64,000 nt of DNA from Dyella sp. OK004 (GCF_900114495.1 NZ_FOZI01000001.1:1480386-1544385), one strand, 5' to 3'; positions 1 through 9,263 are shown, numbered from the stretch's first letter. The notes: generated by a model from the sequence alone, not told the origin. Program-made: numbers and translations.

Positions 1-558
1 ATCGATGCGCAACTGGGTGCCACGCAGATCGAAGTAGTAACGCGCGACATCGGCGAACAGCGTCACCTGCGCATCCTGCAACGAGGCCGCGCTGGCGTCC
101 GCCTGTGCGCCGGCCGCTTCTACTGAGCGACGCACGCCGCCGAACAGATCGATCTCCCAGCTGGCATCGAAGCCTGCCTGGTACGTCTCCACCGTGGTGC
201 GTTTGTTGGTGAAGCCCGGCTGCTGGCCGCGACTGCGCTGATAGCTCGCATCCGCATTCACTGTAGGCCACTGGTCGGCGCGACTGACGCCGAGCAAGGC
301 ACGCGATTCCTGCAGATGCGCGATAGCGATCTTCAGATCAGGCGCGTTCTTTGCCGCACGCTGGATCAAAGCATCCAGCGTCGGGTCGTTGAACTGCTTC
401 CACCAATTGGTCTGGAAGTCCTGCGCGCTTTCCTGCTTCTGATCAATCTCTTGCAGAGCCAGCGGTTTTTGTTCGGGCCGGTGGTAATCCGGCCCCACGC
501 TTACACAGCCAGCCAACAACAGCGCTGCTGCCAAGGCGGTACTCATCAACTTAACCAT
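1..558 (-). CDS. RND efflux outer-membrane lipoprotein (NodT/OprN family), 3' part beyond window
   Basis: This is the outer-membrane channel of a tripartite efflux pump; 186 codons are visible and the gene continues past base 1. The N-terminus is a lipoprotein signal with lipobox LLLAGC (Cys at residue 18), followed by VGPDYHRP and NWWKQFNDPTLDALI, both typical of the NodT family. The ATG at 558 lies 1 base after the TGA of the pump gene, and its Shine-Dalgarno (GAGGAG) is inside the last codons of that gene, so translation is probably coupled. It is the third gene of the efflux operon. The family is clear; the substrate cannot be told. Confidence 0.88.
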   Translation of the reverse strand, partial: MVKLMSTALAAALLLAGCVSVGPDYHRPEQKPLALQEIDQKQESAQDFQTNWWKQFNDPTLDALIQRAAKNAPDLKIAIAHLQESRALLGVSRADQWPTVNADASYQRSRGQQPGFTNKRTTVETYQAGFDASWEIDLFGGVRRSVEAAGAQADASAASLQDAQVTLFADVARYYFDLRGTQLRID

Positions 559-559
559 C

Positions 560-3500
560 TCAATGCTCCTCGATTGCCGGTGCTGGCAGGCCACGCGCGG
601 CGCGGCGAGCCGCGCGGCGTTCGGCGGCGTTTTCGCTCCAGCCGCGGATCAGCACGTAGAACAGCGGGGTGAAGATCAACCCAAAGAAGGTGACGCCCAG
701 CATGCCGGCGAACACCGCCACACCCATCGCATGACGCATCTCGGCACCCGCACCGTGCGAGGTCACCAGCGGCACTACGCCCATGATGAAAGCGATCGAG
801 GTCATCAGGATCGGGCGCAGTCGCAGACGGGCGGCTTCCAACACTGCCTGCTTGCGATCGAGACCTTCCAGAATCTGCGCTTCGCGGGCGAACTCCACAA
901 TCAGGATCGCGTTCTTACACGCCAGGCCCACCAGTACGATCAAACCGATCTGGGTGAAGATGTTGTTGTCGCCACCGGACAGCCACACGCCGGAGATCGC
1001 GGACAGCAGCACCATCGGTACGATCAGGATCACCGCCAGCGGCAAGGTCAGACTCTCGTACAGCGAAGCCAGCACCAGGAACACCAGCAGCACGCACAAC
1101 GGGAACACCAGCACCGCGGTATTGCCGGCGAGGATCTGCTGATAGGTCAGCTCGGTCCATTCGAACGACATGCCGTTGGGCAGGTTGTCGCGCGCCAGCT
1201 TCTCCATCGCCTCCTGCGCCTGGCCCGAGCTGAAGCCCGGCGCCGGGCCGCCATTGATCTCGGCGGTGGGGTAACCGTTGTAGTGCTGCACGCGATCCGG
1301 ACCGGCGCCCTGATGCACGGTCAGGAACGAACCGAGCGGAATCGCCTCGCCCTTGGCATTGCGCGTCTTCAGCTGCAGCAGATCCTCCGGTTCGCGGCGG
1401 AAACGCTGGTCGGCGGAAACGTTCACCTGGTACGTGCGGCCGAAGCGATTGAAGTCGTTGACGTAGAGCGAGCCCATATAGGCCTGCATCGTCTGGTACA
1501 CATCGCTCAGGTCTACGCCTTCGGCCTTGGCTTTCTCGCGGTCCACGTCAGCATCGATCTGCGGCACGCTCACCTGGTAACTGGAGAACAGGCCCGCCAA
1601 TGCCGGCGTCTTCTGGCTCGCCGCAATCAGCCCTTGCGTCTGCTTGAACAACTCTTCGAAGCCAGCGTCCGAACGGTCCTCGATCTGGATGCGGAAACCA
1701 CCGATCGTACCCAGGCCCATCACCGGCGGCGGCGGGAACACTGCCATGTAGGCATCCTGGATGGAGGCAAACTTTTGGTTCAGCGCACCGGCGATGGCGC
1801 CAGCCGACAACGATGGGTCGCGGCGTTCTTCAAACGGCTTGAGCGTCGCGAACACGATGCCGGAGTTGGGGCTGTTGGTGAAACCGTTGATCGACAGGCC
1901 GGGGAACGCCACCGCGCTCTGCACGCCCGGCTGCTTCAGCGCGATATCGCTCATACGGCGAATCACATCTTCCGTGCGGTCGAGCGACGCGGCATCCGGC
2001 AATTGCGCGAACGCCACCAGATACTGCTTGTCCTGCTGCGGTACGAAGCCGGTCGGCACATGGGCAAAGCCGAAGAAGCCCAGCAGCACCAGGCCGCCGT
2101 AGACCATCAGCGCGATGGTGCCCGAGCGCAGCACGCGCTGCACACCGCCGACATAGCGATTGGCACTGCTCGTAAACAGGCGGTTGAACGGACGGAACAG
2201 CCAGCCCAGGCCGCGATCCATCCACACCGTGAGCTTGTCCTTCGGCGCGTCATGGTCGCGCAGCAGGATGGCGGCCAGCGCCGGGCTCAGGGTAAGCGAG
2301 TTGAAGGCCGAGATCACCGTGGAGATGGCGATGGTCAGCGCAAACTGACGATAGAACTGACCGGTCAGGCCGCTGATGAAAGCCGCCGGCACGAACACCG
2401 CGCACAGCACCAATGCCGTAGCGACGATGGGACCAGTCACTTCCTTCATCGCCTGGCGCGTGGCCTCCTTCGGCCGCATGCCATGCTCAATGTGACGCTC
2501 GACGTTCTCCACCACCACGATGGCGTCGTCCACCACGATGCCGATGGCCAGCACCAGGCCGAACAGCGACAGCGCGTTGAGCGAGAAGCCGGCGAGATAC
2601 ATCACTGCAAACGTACCGATCAGCGAGACCGGCACCGCCACCAGCGGGATGACCGACGCACGCCAGGTCTGCAGGAACAAGATCACCACCAGCACGACCA
2701 GCGCGATGGCTTCAAACAGCGTATGCACCACCGCCTCGATCGAGCCGCGTACGAATACGGTCGGGTCGTAGACGATGTGGTAGTCCACACCCTGCGGGAA
2801 ATCCTTCTTCAGGCCCGCCATGGTGGCGCGCACTTCGTCGGAGATCTGGATGGCGTTGGAACCCGGGCGGGCAAAGATCGGAATCGCCACCGCCGGCTGG
2901 TTGTCCAGCAAGCTGCGCAGCGCGTAGTTGTTGGAACCCAGTTCCGCACGTGCGACGTCGCGCAGATGCGTCACCGCGCCATTGGCCTCGGTACGCACGA
3001 TGATGTTGAGGAAGTCTTCCTCATTGACCAGACGGCCCTGCGTGTTGATGTTGAGCTGGAACGCGGCATTGCCCGGACCGGGCGGTGCATTCAACGCGCC
3101 GGCGGCGACCGCCACGTTCTGCTCCTGGATCGCATGGATCACGTCGCCGGTGGTCAACAGTCGCTGCGCCAGTCGCTGCGGATCCAGCCACACCCGCATG
3201 CTGTACTCGCCCGCGCCGAACAGCTGCACGTCGCCCACGCCGTCGAGGCGCGCGAGCTGGTCCTTGATGTGGAGGCGTGCGTAGTTCGACAGGTAGAGCA
3301 TGTCGTAACGGTTATCGGGCGAGGTGAGATGCACCACCATCGTCAGGTCGGGCGAGCTCTTCTGCGTGGTCACACCCAGGCGCTGCACTTCCTGCGGCAG
3401 CTTGGTGAGCGCCTGCGACACGCGGTTCTGTACCTGCACCTGGGCGTTATCCAGATCGCTGCCCAGTGCAAAGGTGACGGTCAGCGTCATCGCGCCGTCG

Positions 3501-3760
3501 CTGGTGGACTGCGAGGAGGTGTAGAGCATGCCTTCCACGCCGTTGATCTGTTCTTCCAGCGGCGTGGCGACGGTTTCGGCGATGACTTTGGGATTGGCAC
3601 CCGGATAGCTGGCGCGCACCACTACCGTGGGCGGCACCACTTCGGGGTATTCGCTGATCGGCAGGCGGAACAGCGAAATGCCGCCCGCGATCACGATCAG
3701 TACGGAAAGGACGCCGGCCAGAATCGGCCTGTCCACGAAAAATTGGGCGATTTTCATCAT
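560..3760 (-). CDS. RND multidrug efflux permease (HAE1 family, MexF-like)
   Basis: Inner-membrane proton-driven pump subunit of about 1066 aa, the usual length for HAE1 permeases. It starts MMKIAQFFVDRPILAGVLSV, the standard first transmembrane helix. It carries GFSLNALSLFGLVLAIGIVVDDAIVVVEN with the paired Asp of the proton relay in TM4, and periplasmic porter motifs (ISEYPEVVPPTVVV). The reading frame is open 50 codons further upstream, but that part runs through an intergenic palindrome and has no family similarity. The ATG at 3760 is preceded by AGGA. Adaptor and channel genes flank it on the same strand. Similarity is to MexF/BepE-type pumps; substrates are unknown. Confidence 0.93.
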   Translation of the reverse strand: MMKIAQFFVDRPILAGVLSVLIVIAGGISLFRLPISEYPEVVPPTVVVRASYPGANPKVIAETVATPLEEQINGVEGMLYTSSQSTSDGAMTLTVTFALGSDLDNAQVQVQNRVSQALTKLPQEVQRLGVTTQKSSPDLTMVVHLTSPDNRYDMLYLSNYARLHIKDQLARLDGVGDVQLFGAGEYSMRVWLDPQRLAQRLLTTGDVIHAIQEQNVAVAAGALNAPPGPGNAAFQLNINTQGRLVNEEDFLNIIVRTEANGAVTHLRDVARAELGSNNYALRSLLDNQPAVAIPIFARPGSNAIQISDEVRATMAGLKKDFPQGVDYHIVYDPTVFVRGSIEAVVHTLFEAIALVVLVVILFLQTWRASVIPLVAVPVSLIGTFAVMYLAGFSLNALSLFGLVLAIGIVVDDAIVVVENVERHIEHGMRPKEATRQAMKEVTGPIVATALVLCAVFVPAAFISGLTGQFYRQFALTIAISTVISAFNSLTLSPALAAILLRDHDAPKDKLTVWMDRGLGWLFRPFNRLFTSSANRYVGGVQRVLRSGTIALMVYGGLVLLGFFGFAHVPTGFVPQQDKQYLVAFAQLPDAASLDRTEDVIRRMSDIALKQPGVQSAVAFPGLSINGFTNSPNSGIVFATLKPFEERRDPSLSAGAIAGALNQKFASIQDAYMAVFPPPPVMGLGTIGGFRIQIEDRSDAGFEELFKQTQGLIAASQKTPALAGLFSSYQVSVPQIDADVDREKAKAEGVDLSDVYQTMQAYMGSLYVNDFNRFGRTYQVNVSADQRFRREPEDLLQLKTRNAKGEAIPLGSFLTVHQGAGPDRVQHYNGYPTAEINGGPAPGFSSGQAQEAMEKLARDNLPNGMSFEWTELTYQQILAGNTAVLVFPLCVLLVFLVLASLYESLTLPLAVILIVPMVLLSAISGVWLSGGDNNIFTQIGLIVLVGLACKNAILIVEFAREAQILEGLDRKQAVLEAARLRLRPILMTSIAFIMGVVPLVTSHGAGAEMRHAMGVAVFAGMLGVTFFGLIFTPLFYVLIRGWSENAAERRAARRAARGLPAPAIEEH

Positions 3761-3831
3761 CGGTCCTGGTAGCAGTGCGCTCTCCCCGATGACACGAAGG
3801 GGAAGGCGTAACGTTGCTGGAGTCCTTGCTC

Positions 3832-3942
3832 CTCCCCCTGCTAGCAGGGGGAGGTTGGGAGGGGGTAAGCCCTTGAGAAAACGCTGCGGGCTTGCGGGGC
3901 TCGACCCCACCCCAACCCTCCCCTGCTATATGCAGGGGAGGG
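3832..3942. repeat. REP/BIME-like element of two inverted palindromes between adaptor and pump genes
   Basis: A perfect 22-base palindrome (3832-3853, CTCCCCCTGC/GCAGGGGGAG around TA) is followed by GTTGGGAGGGGG. In opposite orientation come CCCCAACCC and a second hairpin (3916-3926 pairing with 3932-3942). The two units face each other, as in bacterial interspersed mosaic elements. A related hairpin lies at 45283-45305. The element sits between genes of one operon, so it could stabilise or attenuate the message upstream of the pump gene; that role is inferred. Confidence 0.8.
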
Positions 3943-3951
3943 AGTCATCTA

Positions 3952-5145
3952 TTAGTCCTGCGAGGCCACTTTGTTCGCTCCACCACCCGTCTGCGCCAAC
4001 TGCTTGCTCGCATCGAGGCTGCGGGTTTCCATCGCGACCTTGGTGGGGTTTACCTCGGCACCGGGGCGCACGCGCTGCAGGCCGTTCACCACCACGGTGT
4101 CGCCGGCATCCAGGCCATCGTTCACCACGCGCAGGCCATCCAGTAGCGGGCCGGTGGTGATCTTGCGGTACTCCACCTTACGCTCCTTGGTCAGCACGTA
4201 GACGTACTTGTTGCCAAGGTCGGTGCCAACGGCGCGGTCGTCGATCAGCGCACGCTGTCGCTTGCTGTCGCTGCGCAACTGGATGCGTACGTACAGGCCC
4301 GGCGTGTAGCGCGCGTCGGCGTTGTCGAACACCGCGCGCAGACGGATCGTGCCCGAGCCCACGCGCAGCTGGTTGTCGACAAAGTCGATGCGGCCCACAT
4401 GCGGAAAGCCCTTCTCATTGGCCAGCGCCATCGCCACCCGCGGCGCACCGCCGTTCTCACGGCGTTGCTGGTCGAGCTTGAGATAGCTGTGCTCGTCCAC
4501 GTCGAAGTAGGCGTACACCGGATCCACGCTGACCACGCTGGTGAGCACGTCGTTGCTGGTCACCAGGTTGCCCGGGGTGACCAAGGCGTTGCTCACGCGG
4601 CCGTCGATCGGCGCGCGGATTTCGGTAAAGCTGAGATTGAGGCGAGCGGACTGCAAAGCGGCGCCGGTAGAAGCCACCTGGGCCTTGGCACTTTGCCCCG
4701 CCGTGTTCAGGCGGTCGCTTTCCTCACGAGAGATGGCGTGCTGCTCCAGCAGCTTCTGGCCGCGTGCCGCATTGGCCTCGGCCAACGCCTGCTCGGCCTT
4801 GGCCTGGCTGAGATTGGCATTAAGGCGATCCACCTCGGCCTGGAACGGGCGGGGGTCGATACGGAAGAGCAATTCGCCCTTCTTGACCGCCGCGCCTTCC
4901 TTGAAGTGGATCGAATCCACGTAGCCGCCCACGCGCGGGCGCAGGTCAATGGTGTCGACCGCCTGCAGGCGGCCGGTGAAATCGTCGGCGTCGCTGACCT
5001 GGCGCACCAGCACCTGGGCGACGGTGACTTCGGGCGGGCCAGCGGGAGCGATCTGGGCGTGGGTGCTGCCACGGTTACTGAGCACCGTCCAGCTGCCTGC
5101 GACGGCAACGACGGCGAGGGTGGCGAAGATCCATCGATTCTTCAT
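3952..5145 (-). CDS. RND efflux periplasmic adaptor (membrane fusion protein)
   Basis: This 397-aa adaptor links the inner-membrane pump to the outer-membrane channel. An N-terminal membrane/signal segment (KNRWIFATLAVVAVAGSWTV) is followed by the lipoyl half-motif GYVDSIHFKEGAAVKKGELL, an Ala/Gln-rich coiled-coil hairpin, and the second lipoyl half (SFTEIRAPIDGRVSNALVTP). The ATG at 5145 is preceded by GGAG. The frame extends 33 codons upstream without similarity. It is the first gene of the efflux operon (adaptor, pump, channel) and is transcribed divergently from a LysR regulator, which suggests control by that protein. Confidence 0.93.
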   Translation of the reverse strand: MKNRWIFATLAVVAVAGSWTVLSNRGSTHAQIAPAGPPEVTVAQVLVRQVSDADDFTGRLQAVDTIDLRPRVGGYVDSIHFKEGAAVKKGELLFRIDPRPFQAEVDRLNANLSQAKAEQALAEANAARGQKLLEQHAISREESDRLNTAGQSAKAQVASTGAALQSARLNLSFTEIRAPIDGRVSNALVTPGNLVTSNDVLTSVVSVDPVYAYFDVDEHSYLKLDQQRRENGGAPRVAMALANEKGFPHVGRIDFVDNQLRVGSGTIRLRAVFDNADARYTPGLYVRIQLRSDSKRQRALIDDRAVGTDLGNKYVYVLTKERKVEYRKITTGPLLDGLRVVNDGLDAGDTVVVNGLQRVRPGAEVNPTKVAMETRSLDASKQLAQTGGGANKVASQD

Positions 5146-5251
5146 CTTGCGCTCCGGGGAATTAGTGAACGGTTTCTTTAAAATCGTTCGAGGCGCGAGA
5201 GAATAGGTGTACCTTGCGGTATAGAAAATACCCTCATGGTGCAATGCAGTA

Positions 5252-5266
5252 GTGACTCCGAGTCAC
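5252..5266. promoter_or_regulatory. Candidate LysR-type operator in the divergent promoter region
   Basis: GTGACTC-C-GAGTCAC is a perfect 7-base inverted repeat with the T-N11-A form of LysR-family boxes (T5253, A5265). It lies 22 bases before the LysR start codon and about 107 bases before the adaptor start. A second dyad, GGTAT-N5-ATACC, lies at 5218-5232. Two sites of this kind fit a repression site plus an activation site; that assignment is inferred. Confidence 0.6.
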
Positions 5267-5288
5267 GAATCAGCAGAGAATCGTCCCT

Positions 5289-6245
5289 ATGGAAGACTTT
5301 GCCGCAATTTCCGCCTTTGTCCGGGTGGTCGAAGCCAAGAGCTTCGCTGCTGCCGCCGTCCAGCTCGGCATGACCCCCTCCGGCGTCAGCCGGGCGGTGT
5401 CACGGCTGGAAGAACGGCTAGGCGCCCGCCTCTTGTTCCGTTCGACGCGCTCCCTGCGTTTGACCGACGATGGGGCCGCGTTCCATGCGCGTTGCAAGGA
5501 GATCCTTGCCGATCTGACCGAGGCGACCGAAGCGCTGAACTACGCCACCCGCAAACCCACCGGCAAGCTGCGCGTGGGTATTTCGCTGGCGGTGGGCCGG
5601 GCGGCGATCATCCCGCGCCTGGACGAATTCGAGCAGCGCTACCCGGATATCCGGCTGGAGCTATCGATGACCGACAGCCCCTCCGACCTCAATGAAGAAG
5701 GTATGGACTGCGCCATCCGCGTGGGCGAGCTGGAGGATTCCAGCCTGATCGCGCGCAAGATCGGTTACCTGCGCAACGTGGTCTGCGCCTCGCCGGACTA
5801 CCTGCGCAAATACGGCGCGCCCAAGAGCATCGATGACCTCAAGCACCATCGCTGCATCAACTACGTCTACCCCAACGGCCGCCAGCGCCAATGGCAGTTC
5901 GACACGCCGAGCGGGCAAGTGGGCGTGGATATCGACGCGCACCTGTTGATCAACGACGGCGAATCGGTGATCCAGGCCGTGTCCGCCGGCCTGGGCATCA
6001 CCCAGGCGCCGCATATGTTGGTGGCGTGCATGCTCGACAAAGGCATGATCGAGCTGGTGATGACCGACACCATTTCCACCGGCAAACCGGTGTGGATCGT
6101 CTACCCGCAGAAGAAACATCTCTCCGCGCGCGTGCAGGCTTTCATCGAATGGGTGCGCGAGTTGTTCGACCGCACCAACGAGCCGGGCTTTAAGAAGCCG
6201 CCGGTGATCAAGCCGGCCGCACCGGCGCAGCGCCTGAGCGCATAA
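5289..6245 (+). CDS. LysR-family transcriptional regulator of the efflux operon
   Basis: A 318-aa LysR regulator of the CrgA/PecT-like subgroup. The N-terminal winged helix (residues about 1-60) reads DFAAISAFVRVVEAKSF and GVSRAVSRLEERLGARLL; the effector domain follows (LRVGISLAVGR, SPSDLNEEGMDCAIRVG). The C-terminal tail of about 25 residues is Pro/Ala-rich. The gene is divergent from the RND operon across 143 bases that contain a perfect LysR-type palindrome. By analogy with mexT-mexEF-oprN type loci it probably controls the pump; the inducer is not known. Confidence 0.92.
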   Translation: MEDFAAISAFVRVVEAKSFAAAAVQLGMTPSGVSRAVSRLEERLGARLLFRSTRSLRLTDDGAAFHARCKEILADLTEATEALNYATRKPTGKLRVGISLAVGRAAIIPRLDEFEQRYPDIRLELSMTDSPSDLNEEGMDCAIRVGELEDSSLIARKIGYLRNVVCASPDYLRKYGAPKSIDDLKHHRCINYVYPNGRQRQWQFDTPSGQVGVDIDAHLLINDGESVIQAVSAGLGITQAPHMLVACMLDKGMIELVMTDTISTGKPVWIVYPQKKHLSARVQAFIEWVRELFDRTNEPGFKKPPVIKPAAPAQRLSA

Positions 6246-6322
6246 CGCCCCGCTTCGCGGCCCGAGCAGGGGGAGGAGAAAAGCATGCACGGCTGGGATT
6301 CGTCGCAATCAGACGTTAATTG

Positions 6323-6366
6323 CAAATAAAACAGCTTTTATCTAGGATAAGGCATGCTTTTATTTG
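6323..6366. promoter_or_regulatory. Nested dyads upstream of hipBA (probable HipB operator and promoter)
   Basis: Three overlapping inverted repeats lie in AT-rich DNA: CAAATAAAA (6323-6331) with TTTTATTTG (6358-6366); ATAAAA-CAGC-TTTTAT (6326-6341); and TTATC-TAG-GATAA (6338-6350). They end 15 bases before the hipB ATG. TATC/GATA half-sites also occur in the E. coli HipB operators, though with different spacing. Autorepression by HipB or HipBA is the usual arrangement and is inferred here. Confidence 0.55.
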
Positions 6367-6381
6367 GGATTAAAGCCTGTC

Positions 6382-6732
6382 ATGGCCAAACGAGTCCCCC
6401 CAACTCACCCGCAGGCTCGACGCCAGATCGCCGCTTTGGGCGAGCGCCTGCGCGCGGCGCGGCTTCGTCGTGATCTGACCCAGGAAATGCTGGCAGAGCG
6501 TGTCGGCGTGTCCGTCCCGACCGTGGCCAAGCTGGAGAACGGTGATCCGACCACGAGCCTGGCCATCATGCTGCGTGTGCTGACCGTCTTGGGGTTGGGC
6601 GCCGATGTCGATGCGATAGCGGCGCAGGACTCGCTGGGGCGCGAGTTGCAAGACAGCAAACGTGTGCGCGCGCCACGCCGGACGAAGCTTGCCCCGCGCG
6701 CGCCGACCGTCAAGCCGAGCGACAAAACATGA
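6382..6732 (+). CDS. hipB: HipB-like antitoxin, XRE-family DNA-binding protein
   Basis: A 116-aa protein with a helix-turn-helix at about residues 12-72 (GERLRAARLRRDLTQEMLAE, VSVPTVAKLENGDPTTSL) followed by a basic tail. It is the antitoxin and autorepressor of the downstream HipA kinase, with which it overlaps by 4 bases (ATGA). The ATG at 6382 has only a weak ribosome site; an in-frame TTG at 6364 would add six residues. Dyads immediately upstream are likely operators. Function is assigned from fold plus gene pairing. Confidence 0.88.
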   Translation: MAKRVPPTHPQARRQIAALGERLRAARLRRDLTQEMLAERVGVSVPTVAKLENGDPTTSLAIMLRVLTVLGLGADVDAIAAQDSLGRELQDSKRVRAPRRTKLAPRAPTVKPSDKT

Positions 6733-7985
6733 ATACGCTCGATGTATGGATCGATGATGCCACCTTGGGCGGGAGCGCCCGAGTGGGGCGATTGGATCGA
6801 GTTGGAAACCGAGGGCGCCATGTCTTGAGCTTTGAATATGCCGCTGCATGGCTAAGCAAGAGCGAACCTGTTGCGACCTTCCAGCTCGACCCCGACTTGC
6901 CGCTGGGAGCGGGGCAACATCACGCGCATACGGGAGCCCGGACGCTCGCGGGTGTGTTCCAGGATAGCTCGCCTGACCGATGGGGGCGGTTGCTCATGGA
7001 CAGGCGCGAAATCATTGAGGCCCATGCTGAAAAGCGTTTGCCGCGAACGCTCAATGACTGGGATTACCTTACCGGTGTCGCCGATGAAGGACGTATGGGG
7101 GCCATGCGCCTGCGCGACCCGCAGTCAGCGGAGTACGTGAGCCACGCTGCCCTCAATGCACCGCCGGTCACCTCCATGCGAGAGCTTGAGGCCATCGCGG
7201 GCATGATCGAGCGTGATGAAGAAGCCGACACGCCAGAACGCATCGCGTGGATGAAACAGCTCATCGCACCAGGTGCATCATTAGGCGGTGCGCGTCCCAA
7301 AGCGAGCATGCGTGAGGAAGACGGCAGCCTATGGATCGCCAAATTTCCGTCCAACGACGATGAGCACGACGTGGGCCTGTGGGAGTTCGTCACTTACAAA
7401 CTGGCGCTGCAGTCAGGCATCAATATGCCGCCCGCAGCACTGATGAAGCTGTCGGACCGAGGCCATACCTTCGCGGTATCACGTTTTGATCGCGTGGATG
7501 GGAGTAGGCGGGCTTATGCCTCGGCCATGACCCTGCTCGCAACAAACAGCGCCAATTTCCACAGTTACCTGGACCTGGTTCTGTTGATCGAGGAAGTCGG
7601 CACACCAACATATATAGCCAGGGAACTGGAGCAACTGTTCCGTCGGGTGCTGTTCAACATTCTGGTCGGTAATCGCGACGACCATCTGCGTAACCATGGG
7701 TTTCTTCGCGACGTAGATGGTTGGCGGCTGTCCCCCGCATTCGACATCAATCCCAATCCAGCCAAGAACGATCACGTTCTGGGCATCAACGAGGCCGATA
7801 CCACTCCGAACTCCGATCTGCTCATGGCTACGGCGGACTACTACCGACTGAAAAAATCCAGAGCCGAGACCATCGCAGACGAGGTCCGTAAGGCTGTCGA
7901 TGGCTGGCAGTCCTTGGCACGACAGCTCAGCGCCCGCGCTTCGGAGATAGCGAAGATGCGCAGCGTGATGGATCCCGCCCGTTGA
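6729..7985 (+). CDS. hipA: HipA-like serine/threonine kinase toxin
   Basis: A 418-aa HipA kinase. The known E. coli toxin phosphorylates glutamyl-tRNA synthetase and causes growth arrest; the target here is untested. Visible parts are the HipA N-terminal region (GVFQDSSPDRWGRLLMDRRE), the nucleotide loop GASLGGARPKA, the ATP-contacting Lys in LWIAKFPS, the catalytic loop NRDDHLRNHGF (residues 315-325) and the metal-binding SPAFDINP. All key residues look intact, so the kinase should be active. The start overlaps the hipB stop, giving coupled translation. Confidence 0.92.
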   Translation: MNTLDVWIDDATLGGSARVGRLDRVGNRGRHVLSFEYAAAWLSKSEPVATFQLDPDLPLGAGQHHAHTGARTLAGVFQDSSPDRWGRLLMDRREIIEAHAEKRLPRTLNDWDYLTGVADEGRMGAMRLRDPQSAEYVSHAALNAPPVTSMRELEAIAGMIERDEEADTPERIAWMKQLIAPGASLGGARPKASMREEDGSLWIAKFPSNDDEHDVGLWEFVTYKLALQSGINMPPAALMKLSDRGHTFAVSRFDRVDGSRRAYASAMTLLATNSANFHSYLDLVLLIEEVGTPTYIARELEQLFRRVLFNILVGNRDDHLRNHGFLRDVDGWRLSPAFDINPNPAKNDHVLGINEADTTPNSDLLMATADYYRLKKSRAETIADEVRKAVDGWQSLARQLSARASEIAKMRSVMDPAR

Positions 7986-8137
7986 GCCAGAACTGCAGCG
8001 GATCGTGACACCGTTGCCCGATCAGCGACATGAAAGCGCGTCTTTCTGTGCACCTTCAGAATTCTTCATTCGCATTTCAGGCGCTTCATTCGGCCTCCTG
8101 CTGAGCTTCTCCGCACCTAGATAGCGGAGAAGCTCAC

Positions 8138-9262
8138 GTGTCATTCAAACCTTTGTGTCTGTTCGTTGCTGGTCTGCTGACTACCCTGTCTTTGCCGCTT
8201 GTTGCGGCGGATTACCGGCCTCCCGTCCCTGACGGCGATGGCTGGGCGGTCGCCGATGCGCGGGCGTCGCATTGGGATGTCGCGCGGTTCGCCACCCTGG
8301 AGGCCAAGCTCGCCGATAACACCTACAAGGGCATTACCAGCATCGTGGTGGCCAAAGACGGCAAGCTGGTCTATGAGGCGTACTTCAATGGCAGCAGCGC
8401 CGCGCAGTTGAATGACATCCGCTCGGCCAGCAAGAGCGTGACGGCGTGGCTGGTCGGGGCGGCCATCGACCGCGGCCTGATTCCGGAGGTGCAGGCCAAG
8501 GTCTATAGCTACTTCCCGGACAAGCAACCGGTACAACACCCCGATGTGCGCAAGCAGGCGATCACGCTGGAAGACCTGCTGACCATGAGTTCGCTGTGGG
8601 AATGTGACGACGAAAACCAGTTTTCCTCCGGCAATGAGGAGCGCATGTATGTGAGCGAGGATTGGCTGCAGTTCGCCCTCGACTTGCCGATCAAAGGCTT
8701 TGCGCCGTGGATGACGAAACCCGCCGATAGCCCGCACGGCCGCGCGTTTGCCTACTGCACGGCCGGTGCCTTTGTAGCTGGCGCGGTGGTGGAGCGCGCC
8801 ACGCACAAGCCACTTTCAGCGTTCGCCGCCGAAGTGTTGGAAAAGCCGTTGGGTATTACCCAATCGCACTGGAACACCTCGCCTTTGGGCATCGGCATGG
8901 GTGGCGGTGGTACGCGCTATCGCAGCCGGGATCTGGCGAAGCTGGGTGAGCTGGCGCTGGATGACGGCCGCTGGCAAGGCCGACAGATCGTTTCCGCTGC
9001 GTGGGTGCATCGCATGCTGAGTGTGCATGCGCAAGCGCGCGACGATGCGGACTACGGCTACTTCTGGTGGTGCTTCCGTTTCCCGGTAAAGGGCGTCGAA
9101 CAAACGGCGTGGGCTATGTCCGGCAATGGCGGCAACTATGTGTTTGTGGTGCCCTCGCAGAAACTCGTCGCGGTGGTGACCAGCACGGCCTACAACCAGC
9201 GCTATATGCATCCGCAGTCGCAGGAGATCTTCCGCGACTACATCCTCAAGGCGTTGCCATAA
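8138..9262 (+). CDS. Secreted beta-lactamase-fold serine hydrolase
   Basis: A 374-aa protein with a signal peptide (residues 1-24, ending VAAADY) and a beta-lactamase/class C esterase fold. The S-x-x-K nucleophile motif is in DIRSASKSVTAW, a Tyr element in FAYCTAG, and GNGGNYVF takes the place of the third motif. It probably acts in the periplasm on an ester or amide substrate; sequence alone does not separate esterase, peptidase and beta-lactamase activity. The start is GTG at 8138 with GGAGAAG upstream. Its stop is 1 base from the stop of the convergent regulator gene. Confidence 0.82.
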   Translation: MSFKPLCLFVAGLLTTLSLPLVAADYRPPVPDGDGWAVADARASHWDVARFATLEAKLADNTYKGITSIVVAKDGKLVYEAYFNGSSAAQLNDIRSASKSVTAWLVGAAIDRGLIPEVQAKVYSYFPDKQPVQHPDVRKQAITLEDLLTMSSLWECDDENQFSSGNEERMYVSEDWLQFALDLPIKGFAPWMTKPADSPHGRAFAYCTAGAFVAGAVVERATHKPLSAFAAEVLEKPLGITQSHWNTSPLGIGMGGGGTRYRSRDLAKLGELALDDGRWQGRQIVSAAWVHRMLSVHAQARDDADYGYFWWCFRFPVKGVEQTAWAMSGNGGNYVFVVPSQKLVAVVTSTAYNQRYMHPQSQEIFRDYILKALP

Positions 9263-9263
9263 C

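Noticed and set aside
563..3772. 1069-codon open frame on the plus strand opposite the RND pump gene
   Set aside because: Shadow of the pump gene caused by GC-rich codon use; translation is His/Arg/Gln-rich with no domain, while the minus strand encodes a full RND permease.
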